The position numbers and the translations under genes were made by a program. DNA of 64,000 nt from contig JAEWAB010000006.1 in NCBI GenBank assembly GCA_023391875.1, positions 1 to 64,000 on the forward strand, read 5' to 3'. This document shows positions 49,020 through 58,141 of the stretch, one piece after another. The stretch comes from Bacillota bacterium. Lineage in GTDB: Bacteria; Bacillota; Clostridia; Oscillospirales; Ruminococcaceae. The notes under the pieces were generated by a model. It saw only the letters and a list, made by a program, of their open reading frames with translations. It was not told where the DNA came from and did no database searches. Numbering within the stretch: position 1 is the stretch's first letter; the number at the start of each line of letters is the position of its first letter.

Positions 49020-49623
49020 GCATGATGCGGCGCTGCTTTGGTTTAAAGTTGAGCAGCAGCCCTGCGAGCAGGAACAGCGAAACTACGAGCAGCGAGAAGT
49101 TGCTTCTCGTTACCACCAGCAGCATAATGCCTAATATAAACAGCGGTACCAGCACGACGAGAGAAACGACCAGCGCGACAACGCCCCCCGTTTTGGCGCC
49201 CCAAAAATGTGTACACAGCAGGCTTACCACCCGCCCGCCGTCCAGTGATCCCACCGGCAGTAGGTTAAACACACCAATCGTAAGGTTTACGGCCGCGATG
49301 AGCGACACCACCGGCAACGCGGAGCTTTGGCATAAAAAGAACAGAAAGATATTGACAAGCGGCCCGGCAAGCAGCGTGATAATCTCTTCATGTAAAAGCA
49401 GGGTATCGGTTTTTACAATCCGTACCCCAAACGCCTCAAAACTTACGGATATGACGTCGCCCTTAAAAAGAAGCATCGCCAGCAGGTGCGCAAGCTCGTG
49501 CGCGGCGGAGGATAGAAACGCACACAATACCACGCCGGTGCGGTCTACCACCAGCAGTACCGCCAGCACCGCCACAAACAGAAACTTTACCTCAATCCGC
49601 ACCCCGCAAAACCGAAAGCTCAT
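49015..49623 (-). CDS. spoIVFB: site-2 intramembrane metalloprotease, SpoIVFB type
   Basis: An M50-family membrane protease; in Bacillus SpoIVFB cuts pro-sigma-K in the mother cell. Zinc ligands H42-E43-x2-H46 (HELAH) and D128 in NLLPVGSLDGGR are intact, with about six spans over 202 aa. Its start overlaps the end of the M23-type gene by ATGA, the classical spoIVFA-spoIVFB arrangement. The last codons run into a repeat element that provides the TAA, so the C terminus may have been altered. Confidence 0.85.
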   Translation of the reverse strand: MSFRFCGVRIEVKFLFVAVLAVLLVVDRTGVVLCAFLSSAAHELAHLLAMLLFKGDVISVSFEAFGVRIVKTDTLLLHEEIITLLAGPLVNIFLFFLCQSSALPVVSLIAAVNLTIGVFNLLPVGSLDGGRVVSLLCTHFWGAKTGGVVALVVSLVVLVPLFILGIMLLVVTRSNFSLLVVSLFLLAGLLLNFKPKQRRIML

Positions 49624-50423
49624 ACCACACCATCCTTGTCAAACACCCACATCGGGTCGGCGGCGATGCCGTTCTTTCTCATCTCAAAATGCAGGTGTGG
49701 GCCGGTGGCCACGCCGGTGCTCCCTACCAAGGCCAGTATTTCGCCGCGCTTGATTCGAGCACCCTTTGGCGCTAAGATTTTATCACAGTGACAGTATACG
49801 GTTTCAAAGCCGCCGCCGTGGTCCAGTATCACAACGTTGCCGTAGATATCCGAAAAGCTAATCTCCTTTACAGTGCCCCCGACCGCCGCCATAATCCTTG
49901 TCCCCTTCGGAGCAGGAATGTCGATGCCTGTATGAAAATCGGGCTTCCCGGTTATGGGGTGGGTACGATAGCCGAATTTACAGGAGATACCGCCGCCCTC
50001 TATCGGAAAGGTTACGCCGGCAAGCACCAAGATTGGGGACAAGGTCGTGCCTTTGGGGGCCTTTAAGCGTTTAACGCCATCAAAAGAAAAAACAGGCATC
50101 TCTCCACCCATGCCTGTTTCGTCTTTTTGCGTACCGTCTAAGAAGGAGAAGGTTTTGCTGACGGCATTTTCTATTGAGTCGAGGTTTTCACTAAGCACCT
50201 TGCCGGTAAAGCTTTCTCGTATGATCTCGTTATAAGATTGTTTAAGGGTATCGTAAGCGTCTGCGCCAAACTGTTTTACCGCAACCACCGAAAGCAGGAT
50301 GAGCACGCATAAGAACAGCTGCAATGTCAGTATCTTTACGTAGCTCCCGCTGATATTCGTTTTTTCTTTTAAGCTCGCCTTTGCGGCTCTGCTGCGGTAT
50401 TCAGACCTCGTTAACTCCGACAT
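49620..50423 (-). CDS. spoIVFA: membrane-anchored M23 (LytM) protein, SpoIVFA type
   Basis: A 267-residue protein with a cytoplasmic N terminus, one span (about 30-49), a linker and a C-terminal LytM domain (about 140-255). It likely inhibits and anchors SpoIVFB, whose gene follows with a 4-bp overlap. All four M23 metal and catalytic residues appear present: H164 and D168 (HTGID), H212 and H245 (GPHLHFE), so it may still be an active peptidoglycan endopeptidase. SpoIIQ, a similar protein, is the main alternative. The ATG at 50423 follows AGAGGAG by 8 bases. Confidence 0.75.
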   Translation of the reverse strand: MSELTRSEYRSRAAKASLKEKTNISGSYVKILTLQLFLCVLILLSVVAVKQFGADAYDTLKQSYNEIIRESFTGKVLSENLDSIENAVSKTFSFLDGTQKDETGMGGEMPVFSFDGVKRLKAPKGTTLSPILVLAGVTFPIEGGGISCKFGYRTHPITGKPDFHTGIDIPAPKGTRIMAAVGGTVKEISFSDIYGNVVILDHGGGFETVYCHCDKILAPKGARIKRGEILALVGSTGVATGPHLHFEMRKNGIAADPMWVFDKDGVV

Positions 50424-50512
50424 CTCCGTCACTCCTCTGAAGATAGTATATTCCGAACGGTGTCAAAAAATAACTCGGCCGGGTCACAAACACTTTGATG
50501 AATAAACTTCCC

Positions 50513-51949
50513 TTAATTTTTTTCAATAATCGAAAGCAGAATCTCACGTAAAACCGCGGGGTTGCCCTGCCCCTTGGAGGCGCGCATGCACTGCCCTACC
50601 AAAAAGCCCAGTACATTGGTCTTGCCTTTTTTATAATCCTCAATGGACTTTTGGTTGGCTGCAACTACTTCCTCGGCTATTGCCTGCAGCGCCGAGGTGT
50701 CGCTGATCTGCGCCAATCCCTTTTCGCTTACCACCTGCTCCGGCGAAATATCGTTATCAATGATTACCTCCAGCACCGTTTTGCCCGCGGTGTTGGAGAT
50801 CGTCCCCTTTTCAATGAGCGCAATCATTGCGGTAAGGTTCTGCGCAGTCAGCTTGGTTGCCGAAAGCTCACAGCCACGCTCGTTGAGGATGCGCGTCACA
50901 TCCCCTAGAAGCCAGTTGAGGATATTCTTGGCCTCACAGGCGTTGAGCGCCACACAGGCCTCAAAAAAGCGCGCTTTTTCTATGTTCTCCACCAGTAGCC
51001 CGGCCTCAAACTCCGGTAGCGCATACTCGGCGATATAGCGCATCTGCTTTTTGTTGGGCAGCTCCGGGATGCTGTCTTTTAATCGCTGTAGGGCTTCTTC
51101 ATCCACCACAATGGTGCCCAAATCAGGCTCCGGGAAGTAGCGATAGTCCATCGCGTCCTCCTTGCTGCGCAGGATAAAGTTCTTTCCCTTTACATCGTCC
51201 CAGCGGCGAGTCTCCTGAAAGATATCCTCACCCTTTTGTAGTGCTTCGATCTGGCGCTGCGCCTCGTACTCAATGGCGCGCACGGTACCGCTGAAGCCGT
51301 TGACATTCTTCATCTCCACCCTCGTGCCAAACTTGTTGGAGCCCTTCGGCATCACCGAAACATTGACGTCACAGCGTATAGAGCCCTCCTGCATCTTGCA
51401 GTCGGAGATATCGAGGTACTGCAGGATGGAACGGATGGTGTCCAGATAGGCTTTCGCCTCCGCCGAGCTGCGCATGTCCGGCTCGGATACAATCTCGATC
51501 AGCGGTACACCGCAGCGGTTAAAGTCTACCAAAGAGCCGGAAAAGCTGTCGTCGTGCAGCAGCTTGCCCGCGTCCTCCTCAATGTGTATTCTCGTTACAC
51601 CGATGCGCTTATGGCTGCCGTTTACCAGCACATCCACATACCCGTGCTCGCACAGCGGGATGTCATACTGTGAAATCTGGTACGCCTTGGGCAGGTCGGG
51701 GTAAAAATAGCTTTTCCGGTCCTGCTTGCAGACATTGTTGATGGTGCAGTTTAAAGCGTAGCCCATCTTTACGGCCGACTCCACCACCTGCTTGTTGAGC
51801 GTGGGCAGCGTGCCGGGCATACCGGTGCATTTGGGACAGATGTTGGTGTTCACCTCACCGCCAAACGCGTTTTTGCAGGAACAATATATCTTGGTTTTGG
51901 TGTTGAGCTCGGCGTGAACCTCAAGCCCCACCACTACTTCGTATTCCAT
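50513..51949 (-). CDS. gatB: aspartyl/glutamyl-tRNA amidotransferase subunit B
   Basis: The tRNA-binding kinase-like subunit of GatCAB, which converts Glu-tRNA-Gln to Gln-tRNA-Gln. GLEVHAELNTKTKIYCSC with paired CxxC zinc motifs, DYRYFPEPDLG and the C-terminal YqeY-like tail (GFLVGQCMRASKGQGNP) are intact. 478 aa from the ATG at 51949, five bases after AGAGGA. Third in the order gatC-gatA-gatB. Confidence 0.96.
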   Translation of the reverse strand: MEYEVVVGLEVHAELNTKTKIYCSCKNAFGGEVNTNICPKCTGMPGTLPTLNKQVVESAVKMGYALNCTINNVCKQDRKSYFYPDLPKAYQISQYDIPLCEHGYVDVLVNGSHKRIGVTRIHIEEDAGKLLHDDSFSGSLVDFNRCGVPLIEIVSEPDMRSSAEAKAYLDTIRSILQYLDISDCKMQEGSIRCDVNVSVMPKGSNKFGTRVEMKNVNGFSGTVRAIEYEAQRQIEALQKGEDIFQETRRWDDVKGKNFILRSKEDAMDYRYFPEPDLGTIVVDEEALQRLKDSIPELPNKKQMRYIAEYALPEFEAGLLVENIEKARFFEACVALNACEAKNILNWLLGDVTRILNERGCELSATKLTAQNLTAMIALIEKGTISNTAGKTVLEVIIDNDISPEQVVSEKGLAQISDTSALQAIAEEVVAANQKSIEDYKKGKTNVLGFLVGQCMRASKGQGNPAVLREILLSIIEKN

Positions 51950-52010
51950 AAACATCCTCTTTTCTCAGGGCATGAACCCAATACTTGTTGCCGCCCTGCA
52001 ATATAGGCCT

Positions 52011-53474
52011 CTATACCCGCACGTTTACGACCTTTTGCGCGCCGCCCGAAAGCGCTTCATAGAACGCAGCCACCTCAAAAAGCCGCTGCTCGGAAAATTT
52101 GCTGCCGATAATCTGCATACCCACCGGCAGGCCCTTGGAATCCCTGCCGCAGGGCACCGAGATTGCGGGCAGCCCGGCGATATTCACCGTAACCGTGCAG
52201 ATATCGGAGGCGTACATCTTCACCGGGTCGCTTACCTTTTCGCCAAGCTTAAAGGCGGTATCGGGGGCCGTGGGGGTAATGATCACATCGCAACCCTGAA
52301 AAGCACCCTCAAACTCCTGTGTAATGCGCTTCTGGAACAGCTTGGCCTTTTTATAGTAGGCATCGTAGTAGCCGGAGCTTAACACAAAGGTACCGAGCAT
52401 AATGCGGCGCTTCACCTCGTCGCCAAAGCCCTCGCTGCGTGTTTTCTCATACATATCAATCAAGCTCTCGAACCCTTCGGCACGGTAGCCGTATTTTACG
52501 CCGTCAAAACGGGCCAGGTTGGAGGAAGCCTCCGCCGAAGAGATAATATAATATGCCGAAAGGGCATTATCGGTGCTGGGCAGCGAAATCTGCTTTACCA
52601 CCGCACCCGCCTTTTCCAGTTCGGCTACGGCGGCGGTAACGGCCTGTTTAACCTCCGCGTCTACGCCGTCGCCGAAATATTCCTTAGGCAGGCCGATCTT
52701 CAGGCCGCGAATCTCCTTACAACGCGTTGAAAAGGCAGGATATTCCCGGGCAACGCTGGTGGCGTCGTTCTCGTCCCTGCCGCAGAGAGCACCGTATAAC
52801 AGGGCCACGTCCTCTACACTTCTGCCCATCGGGCCGATCTGGTCCAGCGACGAGGCAAAGGCCACCAATCCATAACGCGAAACGCTGCCGTATGTAGGCT
52901 TTAAGCCCACGATACCGCAGTAGGCCGCGGGCATACGGATAGACCCGCCGGTATCCGACCCCAGCGACAAAAATGCCTCGCCCGCCGCCACCGCCGCCGC
53001 CGAACCGCCGGAGGAACCGCCGGGGATTCGGGTAAGGTCACAGGGGTTCTTGGTCTTTTTAAAGTAGGAGTTTTCGCAGGACGAACCCATCGCAAACTCA
53101 TCCATGTTCAGTTTGCCGGTAAACACCGCGTCCCGCTGCGAAAGCCTTTCAATCACCGTGGCGTTATAGGGGGGTATAAAGTTATAAAGCATCTTGGAGG
53201 CGCAGGTGGTGAGCACTCCCTTGGTGCAGATGTTATCCTTAATGCCGATGGGTACCCCGGCAAGCGGCGAGAGGGTCTCCCCTTTGGCACGCTTTTCGTC
53301 AACCTCTTTTGCCTTTTGTAACGCTTCTTCCTTTGTCAGGGTAAGATAGGCCTCAACCTTGTCCTCAACCTCTTCTATGCGTTTAAACACCGACTGTGTT
53401 GCTTCCACTGCCGAGCATTCTTTACCGGCAAGCTTGCGTGAAAGCTCCGCCGCCGTTAGTTCATAAAGATTCAT
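52011..53474 (-). CDS. gatA: aspartyl/glutamyl-tRNA amidotransferase subunit A
   Basis: The glutaminase/amidase subunit. The Ser-cisSer-Lys set is visible: Lys in GIKDNICTKG, cis-Ser and nucleophile in GGSSGGSAAAVAAG and GSDTGGSIRMPA. About 487 aa. The ATG at 53474 (start NLYELTAAEL) is preferred with GGCGG five bases upstream; an ATG four codons earlier is possible. Confidence 0.96.
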   Translation of the reverse strand: MNLYELTAAELSRKLAGKECSAVEATQSVFKRIEEVEDKVEAYLTLTKEEALQKAKEVDEKRAKGETLSPLAGVPIGIKDNICTKGVLTTCASKMLYNFIPPYNATVIERLSQRDAVFTGKLNMDEFAMGSSCENSYFKKTKNPCDLTRIPGGSSGGSAAAVAAGEAFLSLGSDTGGSIRMPAAYCGIVGLKPTYGSVSRYGLVAFASSLDQIGPMGRSVEDVALLYGALCGRDENDATSVAREYPAFSTRCKEIRGLKIGLPKEYFGDGVDAEVKQAVTAAVAELEKAGAVVKQISLPSTDNALSAYYIISSAEASSNLARFDGVKYGYRAEGFESLIDMYEKTRSEGFGDEVKRRIMLGTFVLSSGYYDAYYKKAKLFQKRITQEFEGAFQGCDVIITPTAPDTAFKLGEKVSDPVKMYASDICTVTVNIAGLPAISVPCGRDSKGLPVGMQIIGSKFSEQRLFEVAAFYEALSGGAQKVVNVRV

Positions 53475-53534
53475 TGCCTCCGCCATTTCTCCGCACGATT
53501 ATTCTTGCACTTCGTTATGCTTTAAAGTTCTATC

Positions 53535-53565
53535 ACCAAGCCATCCCGCGCGAACGATGCTTGGT
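53535..53565. repeat. hairpin between gatC and gatA
   Basis: ACCAAGC(C)ATC at 53535-53545 pairs with GATGCTTGGT at 53556-53565, with one bulged C. It has no T tract and so is not a terminator; possibly an mRNA processing or stability element. Confidence 0.35.
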
Positions 53566-53590
53566 ATCAACGGGCAGGTGCGGCTACGTA

Positions 53591-53863
53591 CTATTCCTCC
53601 ACCACTTTGGGCACCACGTAACAGCCGGCCTCAACCTGCGGCGCATTTTGCAGCATCTCGGCGCGCTTGATGGATACACCTATTTCATCCGCCCGAAGCG
53701 CCATGGGGTTGTTGCGGTCCAGCGTAAGGGTCAGGTCGGAGACATCGGGCAGCTTGTCTACCATATCCACGATATTCTGCATGTCCTTTTCAAATTTCGG
53801 TATATCCTCTTCGCTGATTCTAAGCCTTGAGAGCTTAGCGACCTTTTTAATGTCGATGTTCAT
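53591..53863 (-). CDS. gatC: aspartyl/glutamyl-tRNA amidotransferase subunit C
   Basis: The 90-residue belt subunit that joins GatA and GatB. The opening DIKKVAKLSRLRISEEDI and the end NAPQVEAGCYVVPKVVE are characteristic. GGAGG lies five bases before the ATG. It follows ligA by 35 bp. Confidence 0.95.
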   Translation of the reverse strand: MNIDIKKVAKLSRLRISEEDIPKFEKDMQNIVDMVDKLPDVSDLTLTLDRNNPMALRADEIGVSIKRAEMLQNAPQVEAGCYVVPKVVEE

Positions 53864-53898
53864 AAAATCCTCCTATAAACCAAAGCATGTGCGGTGGT

Positions 53899-55881
53899 TT
53901 ATTCGCCGCACAGCTTTAAGAATTCTTCTTCAGACAGTACAGTTACCCCCAGCTCCTGCGCCTTGGTAAGCTTGCTGCCCGCGGCGTCGCCCGCAACCAC
54001 ATAATCCGTTTTCTTGGATACGCTCGAGGACGTCTTTCCGCCCAGGTCCTCAATCATCTTGGTTGCGTCATTGCGTGAAAGGGTCGGTAGCGTACCGGTC
54101 AGCACAAAGGTAAGCCCGGCAAAACGGTCGCCGGACGGTGCAAGCGAGGATGTCATATTTACCCCTGCCGTCTTTAACCGTTCGATCAGGTCTTTGGTGC
54201 CGCCGAGCGCAAAGAAATCGGCAACACTCTGTGCCATCACATCGCCGAAGCCGTCGATGGATGCAATTTCGTCCGCCGTCGCGGCCATGACGGCGTCCAT
54301 GGTTTGGAACCGTTTCGCCAACAGCTGGGCAGCCTTTTGCCCGATGTTCCGGATACCAAGGCCGAAGATGAGCCTGGAAAGATCGGCCGATTTTGACTTT
54401 TCTATAGAAGCCATCAGGTTGGCCACCGATTTTTCACCCATGCGTTCAAGCTTTAATACCTCCTGCGGCTCTACGGCATACAGGTCGGCTACCGAGCGCA
54501 CCAGCCCGCCGTTTACAAGCGCTTCTATCACCGCAGGTCCCATACCCTCGATATCCATGGCGTCGCGGGAAACAAAATGTACGATATTTTTTAATAGTGT
54601 TGCCGGGCATTCCGGGTTTAGGCAACGTATCACGGCTTCCCCCGGCTGGCGCGAAACAGCTTCCCCGCAGGAGGGGCAGTGCGTGGGCATCTCAAAAGGC
54701 TGCGCCCCCTCGGCATGGGCTACGACCCCCAGTACCTCTGGAATTATCTCCCCCGCTTTGCGCACCAGGATGGTATCACCCACGTGGACGTTTTTCTCTT
54801 TGATAAAATCCTCGTTGTGCAGTACGGCACGGCTCACGGTGGTGCCTGCAAGGGTGATCGGCTCAAAAACAGCGGTGGGGGTTAGCGCGCCGGTTCTGCC
54901 GACGTTAATCTCTATGCTCAGCAGCTTGGTGGCCTTTTCCTCAGGCGGGTACTTAAAGGCGACCGCCCAGCGCGGGAATTTTGCGGTGCTGCCAAGGCGT
55001 TCTCTGTCTGCAAAGTTATCTACCTTTACAACCGCACCATCGATATCAAACGGGTAGCTGCCACGGTTTTCGCCGATATTCTTGATCTCGGCAATAACAT
55101 CCTCAATATTATCAAAGCCTTTGTAGGACGGTATTACCTTAAACCCCAGTGACTTTAAAAAGTCCAGCGACTGGCAGTGAGAAGAAAGGTTCTCCCCCTC
55201 GATCTGCTGGATGTTGAACACAAAGATATCCAGCTTGCGCGAGGCGGTAATCTTCGGGTCTTTCTGCCGCAGGGAGCCGGCCGCCGCATTGCGCGGGTTT
55301 TTAAAGGGGGCGACCTCTTCAAGCTCCTGCCGCTTTACCACCTCTTCAAAGCTCTTGAGGGGCATGTACACCTCGCCGCGAACCTCAATCCGCTCAAGTT
55401 GCTTTTTTATGCGAAGCGGCACCGAGGCAATGGTCTTGATGTTTGCCGAAACATCCTCGCCCGTAAAGCCGTCGCCGCGGGTGGAGGCACGGGTAAACAC
55501 CCCGTTTTCGTACTCAAGCGAAACCGAAAGGCCGTCGATTTTAGGCTCGACAACATAAAACGGGTTCGGTACCGTTTCACGCACCCTACGGTCAAATTCC
55601 TTTACCTCTTCAAACGAAAAAACGTCCTGCAGGCTACCCATCTGCACGGCGTGAACCACCGGCTCAAAGGTGTTCATCGCCTTGCCGCCTACGCGCTGGG
55701 TAGGCGAATCCGGCGTAATAAGCTGCGGAAACTGTAGTTCAATATCTATTAGCTCGTGTAAAAGTCTGTCATATTCAAAATCGCTTACCGTGGGGTTATC
55801 CAGCACATAGTACTGGTAGGCATACTCTTCAAGCTGCGGCTTCAGCTCCGCTATTCTCTTTTGAGCGGCGTTGATATCCAT
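53899..55881 (-). CDS. ligA: NAD-dependent DNA ligase
   Basis: Seals nicks in replication and repair. In order: domain Ia (YYVLDNPTVSDFEYDRLL), the adenylation lysine K114 in EPKIDGLS, OB fold, a C4 zinc finger (CPSCGEAV...CLNPEC), helix-hairpin-helix repeats and a C-terminal BRCT domain (LTGTLPTLSRNDATKMIE). 660 aa. A promoter lies just upstream at 55952-55980. Confidence 0.97.
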   Translation of the reverse strand: MDINAAQKRIAELKPQLEEYAYQYYVLDNPTVSDFEYDRLLHELIDIELQFPQLITPDSPTQRVGGKAMNTFEPVVHAVQMGSLQDVFSFEEVKEFDRRVRETVPNPFYVVEPKIDGLSVSLEYENGVFTRASTRGDGFTGEDVSANIKTIASVPLRIKKQLERIEVRGEVYMPLKSFEEVVKRQELEEVAPFKNPRNAAAGSLRQKDPKITASRKLDIFVFNIQQIEGENLSSHCQSLDFLKSLGFKVIPSYKGFDNIEDVIAEIKNIGENRGSYPFDIDGAVVKVDNFADRERLGSTAKFPRWAVAFKYPPEEKATKLLSIEINVGRTGALTPTAVFEPITLAGTTVSRAVLHNEDFIKEKNVHVGDTILVRKAGEIIPEVLGVVAHAEGAQPFEMPTHCPSCGEAVSRQPGEAVIRCLNPECPATLLKNIVHFVSRDAMDIEGMGPAVIEALVNGGLVRSVADLYAVEPQEVLKLERMGEKSVANLMASIEKSKSADLSRLIFGLGIRNIGQKAAQLLAKRFQTMDAVMAATADEIASIDGFGDVMAQSVADFFALGGTKDLIERLKTAGVNMTSSLAPSGDRFAGLTFVLTGTLPTLSRNDATKMIEDLGGKTSSSVSKKTDYVVAGDAAGSKLTKAQELGVTVLSEEEFLKLCGE

Positions 55882-55951
55882 AAATTTCTTTCCTTAATCC
55901 GTTTATAGTCTTTGGATAAGTATTGGTCTATCCCACCCAAATATATAATTT

Positions 55952-55980
55952 AGTATATCATATTTTCAGCCAATTTTAAA
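55952..55980 (-). promoter_or_regulatory. promoter of ligA
   Basis: Minus strand: TTTAAA (55980 to 55975), 17-bp spacer, TATACT (55957 to 55952), starting right after the yunB stop codon. Confidence 0.55.
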
Positions 55981-56658
55981 TTAATTTTCTCCGGCATAGT
56001 CGTTAATTTTTGAGATGGTGGAGGACTCATCGTCGTTTACATTGGTAAATGAATCAGGTACCTTTCCGACTATAATGGTATCGACAATCAAAAAATTACA
56101 GGGCACCACTACCTTGCTGGAGGTGCCCGCAATGACCGCGGTGACGGTAACGGTGATATTGAGCAGAATCTGATGCCGCGTTTGGTTAATGCCGGCCGCC
56201 TCAAAGGTATGCGTAAGCTCGGTAGTAACATCGCCGGTCGGTACAATCCTGAAAGGTAACTGCGGCCCCCGCCCCATAAAGGCCTGTGCCCCTAATAACG
56301 TGCCCAGATTCACCTTGATTTCACTGCTATGCATATCCGAAAGCTTTGCGAGGATTGCCGTGGAAAGGCGCGATTTTAAGATATTCACGGCCATAGAATT
56401 GGTTTGTATCGCCGTTATTTCGCCCGAGTTATCCGTTGATACTTTGGCAATATCAGCGTACTTTATGCCGTCCGTCTGCAGTTCCTCAGTAACCGCCTCG
56501 TTAATCATACGGGTAGAGAGGATTTTGGCTTCGTACTCCGAGAAGGTTCTGATGACAGGGCGCATCCTTATGTCGCAGATAATCAGTACGGCAACAATTA
56601 CTGCCAGTGCAATAAGCATCCTAAGCTCTATTCTCTGCCACTTATCCATCCTGCGCAT
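55981..56658 (-). CDS. yunB: sporulation protein YunB
   Basis: A 225-residue protein with one N-terminal span (about 13-30) and an extracytoplasmic domain. The blocks RMRPVIRTFSEYEAKILSTR, GEITAIQTNSMAVNILKS and the central IKVNLGTLLGAQAFMGRGPQ region match YunB, a mother-cell protein needed for full spore formation in Bacillus. The ATG at 56658 has GGTGG six bases upstream. No sigma-E promoter could be defined with confidence. Confidence 0.88.
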   Translation of the reverse strand: MRRMDKWQRIELRMLIALAVIVAVLIICDIRMRPVIRTFSEYEAKILSTRMINEAVTEELQTDGIKYADIAKVSTDNSGEITAIQTNSMAVNILKSRLSTAILAKLSDMHSSEIKVNLGTLLGAQAFMGRGPQLPFRIVPTGDVTTELTHTFEAAGINQTRHQILLNITVTVTAVIAGTSSKVVVPCNFLIVDTIIVGKVPDSFTNVNDDESSTISKINDYAGEN

Positions 56659-56710
56659 CCGTTTCCACCCGGCCTTTCATAGGGATACTTGTTAGGTGAT
56701 ATAAAAACAT

Positions 56711-56802
56711 CAAAATGCCGTATTTTATTTAAAACCGGCGCGATATTGCTTCAATTTAAATAAAAAACCTCAATTATATATATTCGCAATAGCGGCGTTT
56801 TG
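56711..56802. repeat. nested inverted repeat next to a MITE-like element
   Basis: Outer arms CAAAATGCCG (56711-56720) and CGGCGTTTTG (56793-56802) pair with one G-T; inner arms TTTTATTTAAA (56723-56733) and TTTAAATAAAA (56755-56765) pair perfectly; CGATATTGC and GCAATAGCG offer a competing pairing. It directly abuts the element at 56805. No second copy was found. Confidence 0.45.
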
Positions 56803-56804
56803 TG

Positions 56805-56910
56805 ATAATACTAATTCTTCTTTAATAAAGTAATGAAATCGCTTTTTTAAACCCCGCCTTCGGAAGCGTATTGAACGGCAATTCGGCGGCTTAATGGAAT
56901 TTAGTATATA
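56805..56910. repeat. MITE-like hairpin element
   Basis: Reverse orientation to the copy at 48679: ends ATAATACTAATTCTTC and GGAATTTAGTATAT. It carries GTATTGAACGGCAATTCGGC, the complement of the shared core, and the TGAAATCGCTTTTTTAAA block. Confidence 0.75.
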
Positions 56911-56916
56911 GCCATA

Positions 56917-56961
56917 CAAAAAGAAAGCAGCCGCAGGTTCCTTAAAACCATACGGCTGCTT
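56917..56961 (-). terminator. terminator of pfkA
   Basis: Minus strand: AAGCAGCCG pairs with CGGCTGCTT (56925-56933 with 56953-56961), then TCTTTTTG. The loop is long (19 nt). Confidence 0.7.
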
Positions 56962-56998
56962 ATTTCGTGCTTATAGGCTTTATTGGTGTAACTAAAGC

Positions 56999-57991
56999 TT
57001 AGATGGAAATCTGATGTGCAACTTCAAAGGCATGCATATCAATGCTCTTTTTCATCTGCAGTGCTTCGTAGATATCAAAGTCAACAATCTTGTCATCGCG
57101 CATTACCACAACACGATTGCCGATGCCCTTGTCTAAAAGTTCAACTGCATAATGCCCCATCAGGCTGGCGTTCACACGGTCTAAAACGGTCGGCGACCCG
57201 CCGCGCTGAACGTGACCGAGAACGGTTGCACGGGTTTCAATGCCCGTTTCGGTTTGAATGCGGTTTGCAAGGTCATCAATGCTGGGGTTGTTCTCCGCAA
57301 CCACGCCCTCGGCAACTACGATAATAAAATGCTGCTTACCGGTTTTACGCGTTTTCATCATACGGTCGTAGATGTCCCGCTTAAAGTCAAACGGAACCTC
57401 AGGAACGAGAATCGCGGTAGCGCCGCAGGCAATGCCCGTGTTAAGCGCGATGTGGCCTGCGTGTCTGCCCATTACCTCCACCACACTGCAGCGGTCGTGC
57501 GATTGTGTGGTGTCGCGCAGCCTGTCCACCATCTGCATGGCGGTATTCATGGCGGTATCGTATCCGATGGTGTAGTCGGAGGAAGCGATATCGTTATCAA
57601 TGGTTCCGGGAAGCCCTACACAGGGAATACCCAAGAGCGAAAGATCACGGGCACCTCTGAAGGAGCCGTCGCCGCCGATTACCACAATGCCGTCAAGCCC
57701 GGCAGCTTTGCAGGTATTTTTAGCCTTTTCAAGGCCTGCCTGCTCGCGGAACTCGGGGCAGCGCGCAGTGTAAAGGATGGTACCGCCGCGGTGGATAATA
57801 TCCGACACACTTCTAAGATTCATCTCTACCATGTCGCCGGAGATAAGCCCGTTATAGCCATGACGTATGCCAAGCACACGCATTCCTAAATGCAGGCCGG
57901 TTCTTACAACAGAGCGCACGGTGGCATTCATGCCCGGCGCGTCGCCGCCGCTTGTAAGAACACCGATTGTTTTTACTGAATCACTCATCAT
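56999..57991 (-). CDS. pfkA: ATP-dependent 6-phosphofructokinase
   Basis: Commits fructose 6-phosphate to glycolysis. GVLTSGGDAPGMNA, VVIGGDGSFRGA (the glycine after GGD points to ATP, not pyrophosphate), the catalytic GTIDNDI and VEVMGRHAGHIAL are intact. 330 aa. GGGGG lies just before the ATG. It has its own promoter although it follows dnaE closely. Confidence 0.96.
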   Translation of the reverse strand: MMSDSVKTIGVLTSGGDAPGMNATVRSVVRTGLHLGMRVLGIRHGYNGLISGDMVEMNLRSVSDIIHRGGTILYTARCPEFREQAGLEKAKNTCKAAGLDGIVVIGGDGSFRGARDLSLLGIPCVGLPGTIDNDIASSDYTIGYDTAMNTAMQMVDRLRDTTQSHDRCSVVEVMGRHAGHIALNTGIACGATAILVPEVPFDFKRDIYDRMMKTRKTGKQHFIIVVAEGVVAENNPSIDDLANRIQTETGIETRATVLGHVQRGGSPTVLDRVNASLMGHYAVELLDKGIGNRVVVMRDDKIVDFDIYEALQMKKSIDMHAFEVAHQISI

Positions 57992-58066
57992 AGTTCCCCC
58001 TTGAGGATGGTCGTTAATGCCTTTTCCCGCTTTGCGGAAAATTTAACAACTAATCATATCTTTCTG

Positions 58067-58095
58067 ATTATAATACATGCATCGGCTTTTTTCAA
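58067..58095 (-). promoter_or_regulatory. promoter of pfkA
   Basis: Minus strand: TTGAAA (58095 to 58090), 17-bp spacer, TATAAT (58072 to 58067). A near-palindromic hairpin (TTTTCCCGC/GCGGAAAA, 58022-58041) follows in the leader. Confidence 0.8.
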
Positions 58096-58141
58096 TATTC
58101 TTAGGCTGCTCAAACAACGATAAAGCACAATTTTGTTACCG

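Larger units (their letters stand above)
56659..56998. other. 340-bp intergenic region between yunB and pfkA
   Basis: It contains three items: an inverted-repeat block (56711-56802), a MITE-like element (56805-56910) and the pfkA terminator (56917-56961). No gene is seen. Confidence 0.7.

Noticed and set aside
54014..55057. 347-codon plus-strand frame opposite ligA
   Set aside because: It is antisense to conserved ligA domains, serine-rich and family-less, with no ribosome binding site; a codon-bias shadow.
55940..55960. AATTTAGTATA near ligA as a further repeat copy
   Set aside because: There is no matching second end; it is better explained as the -10 region of the ligA promoter.
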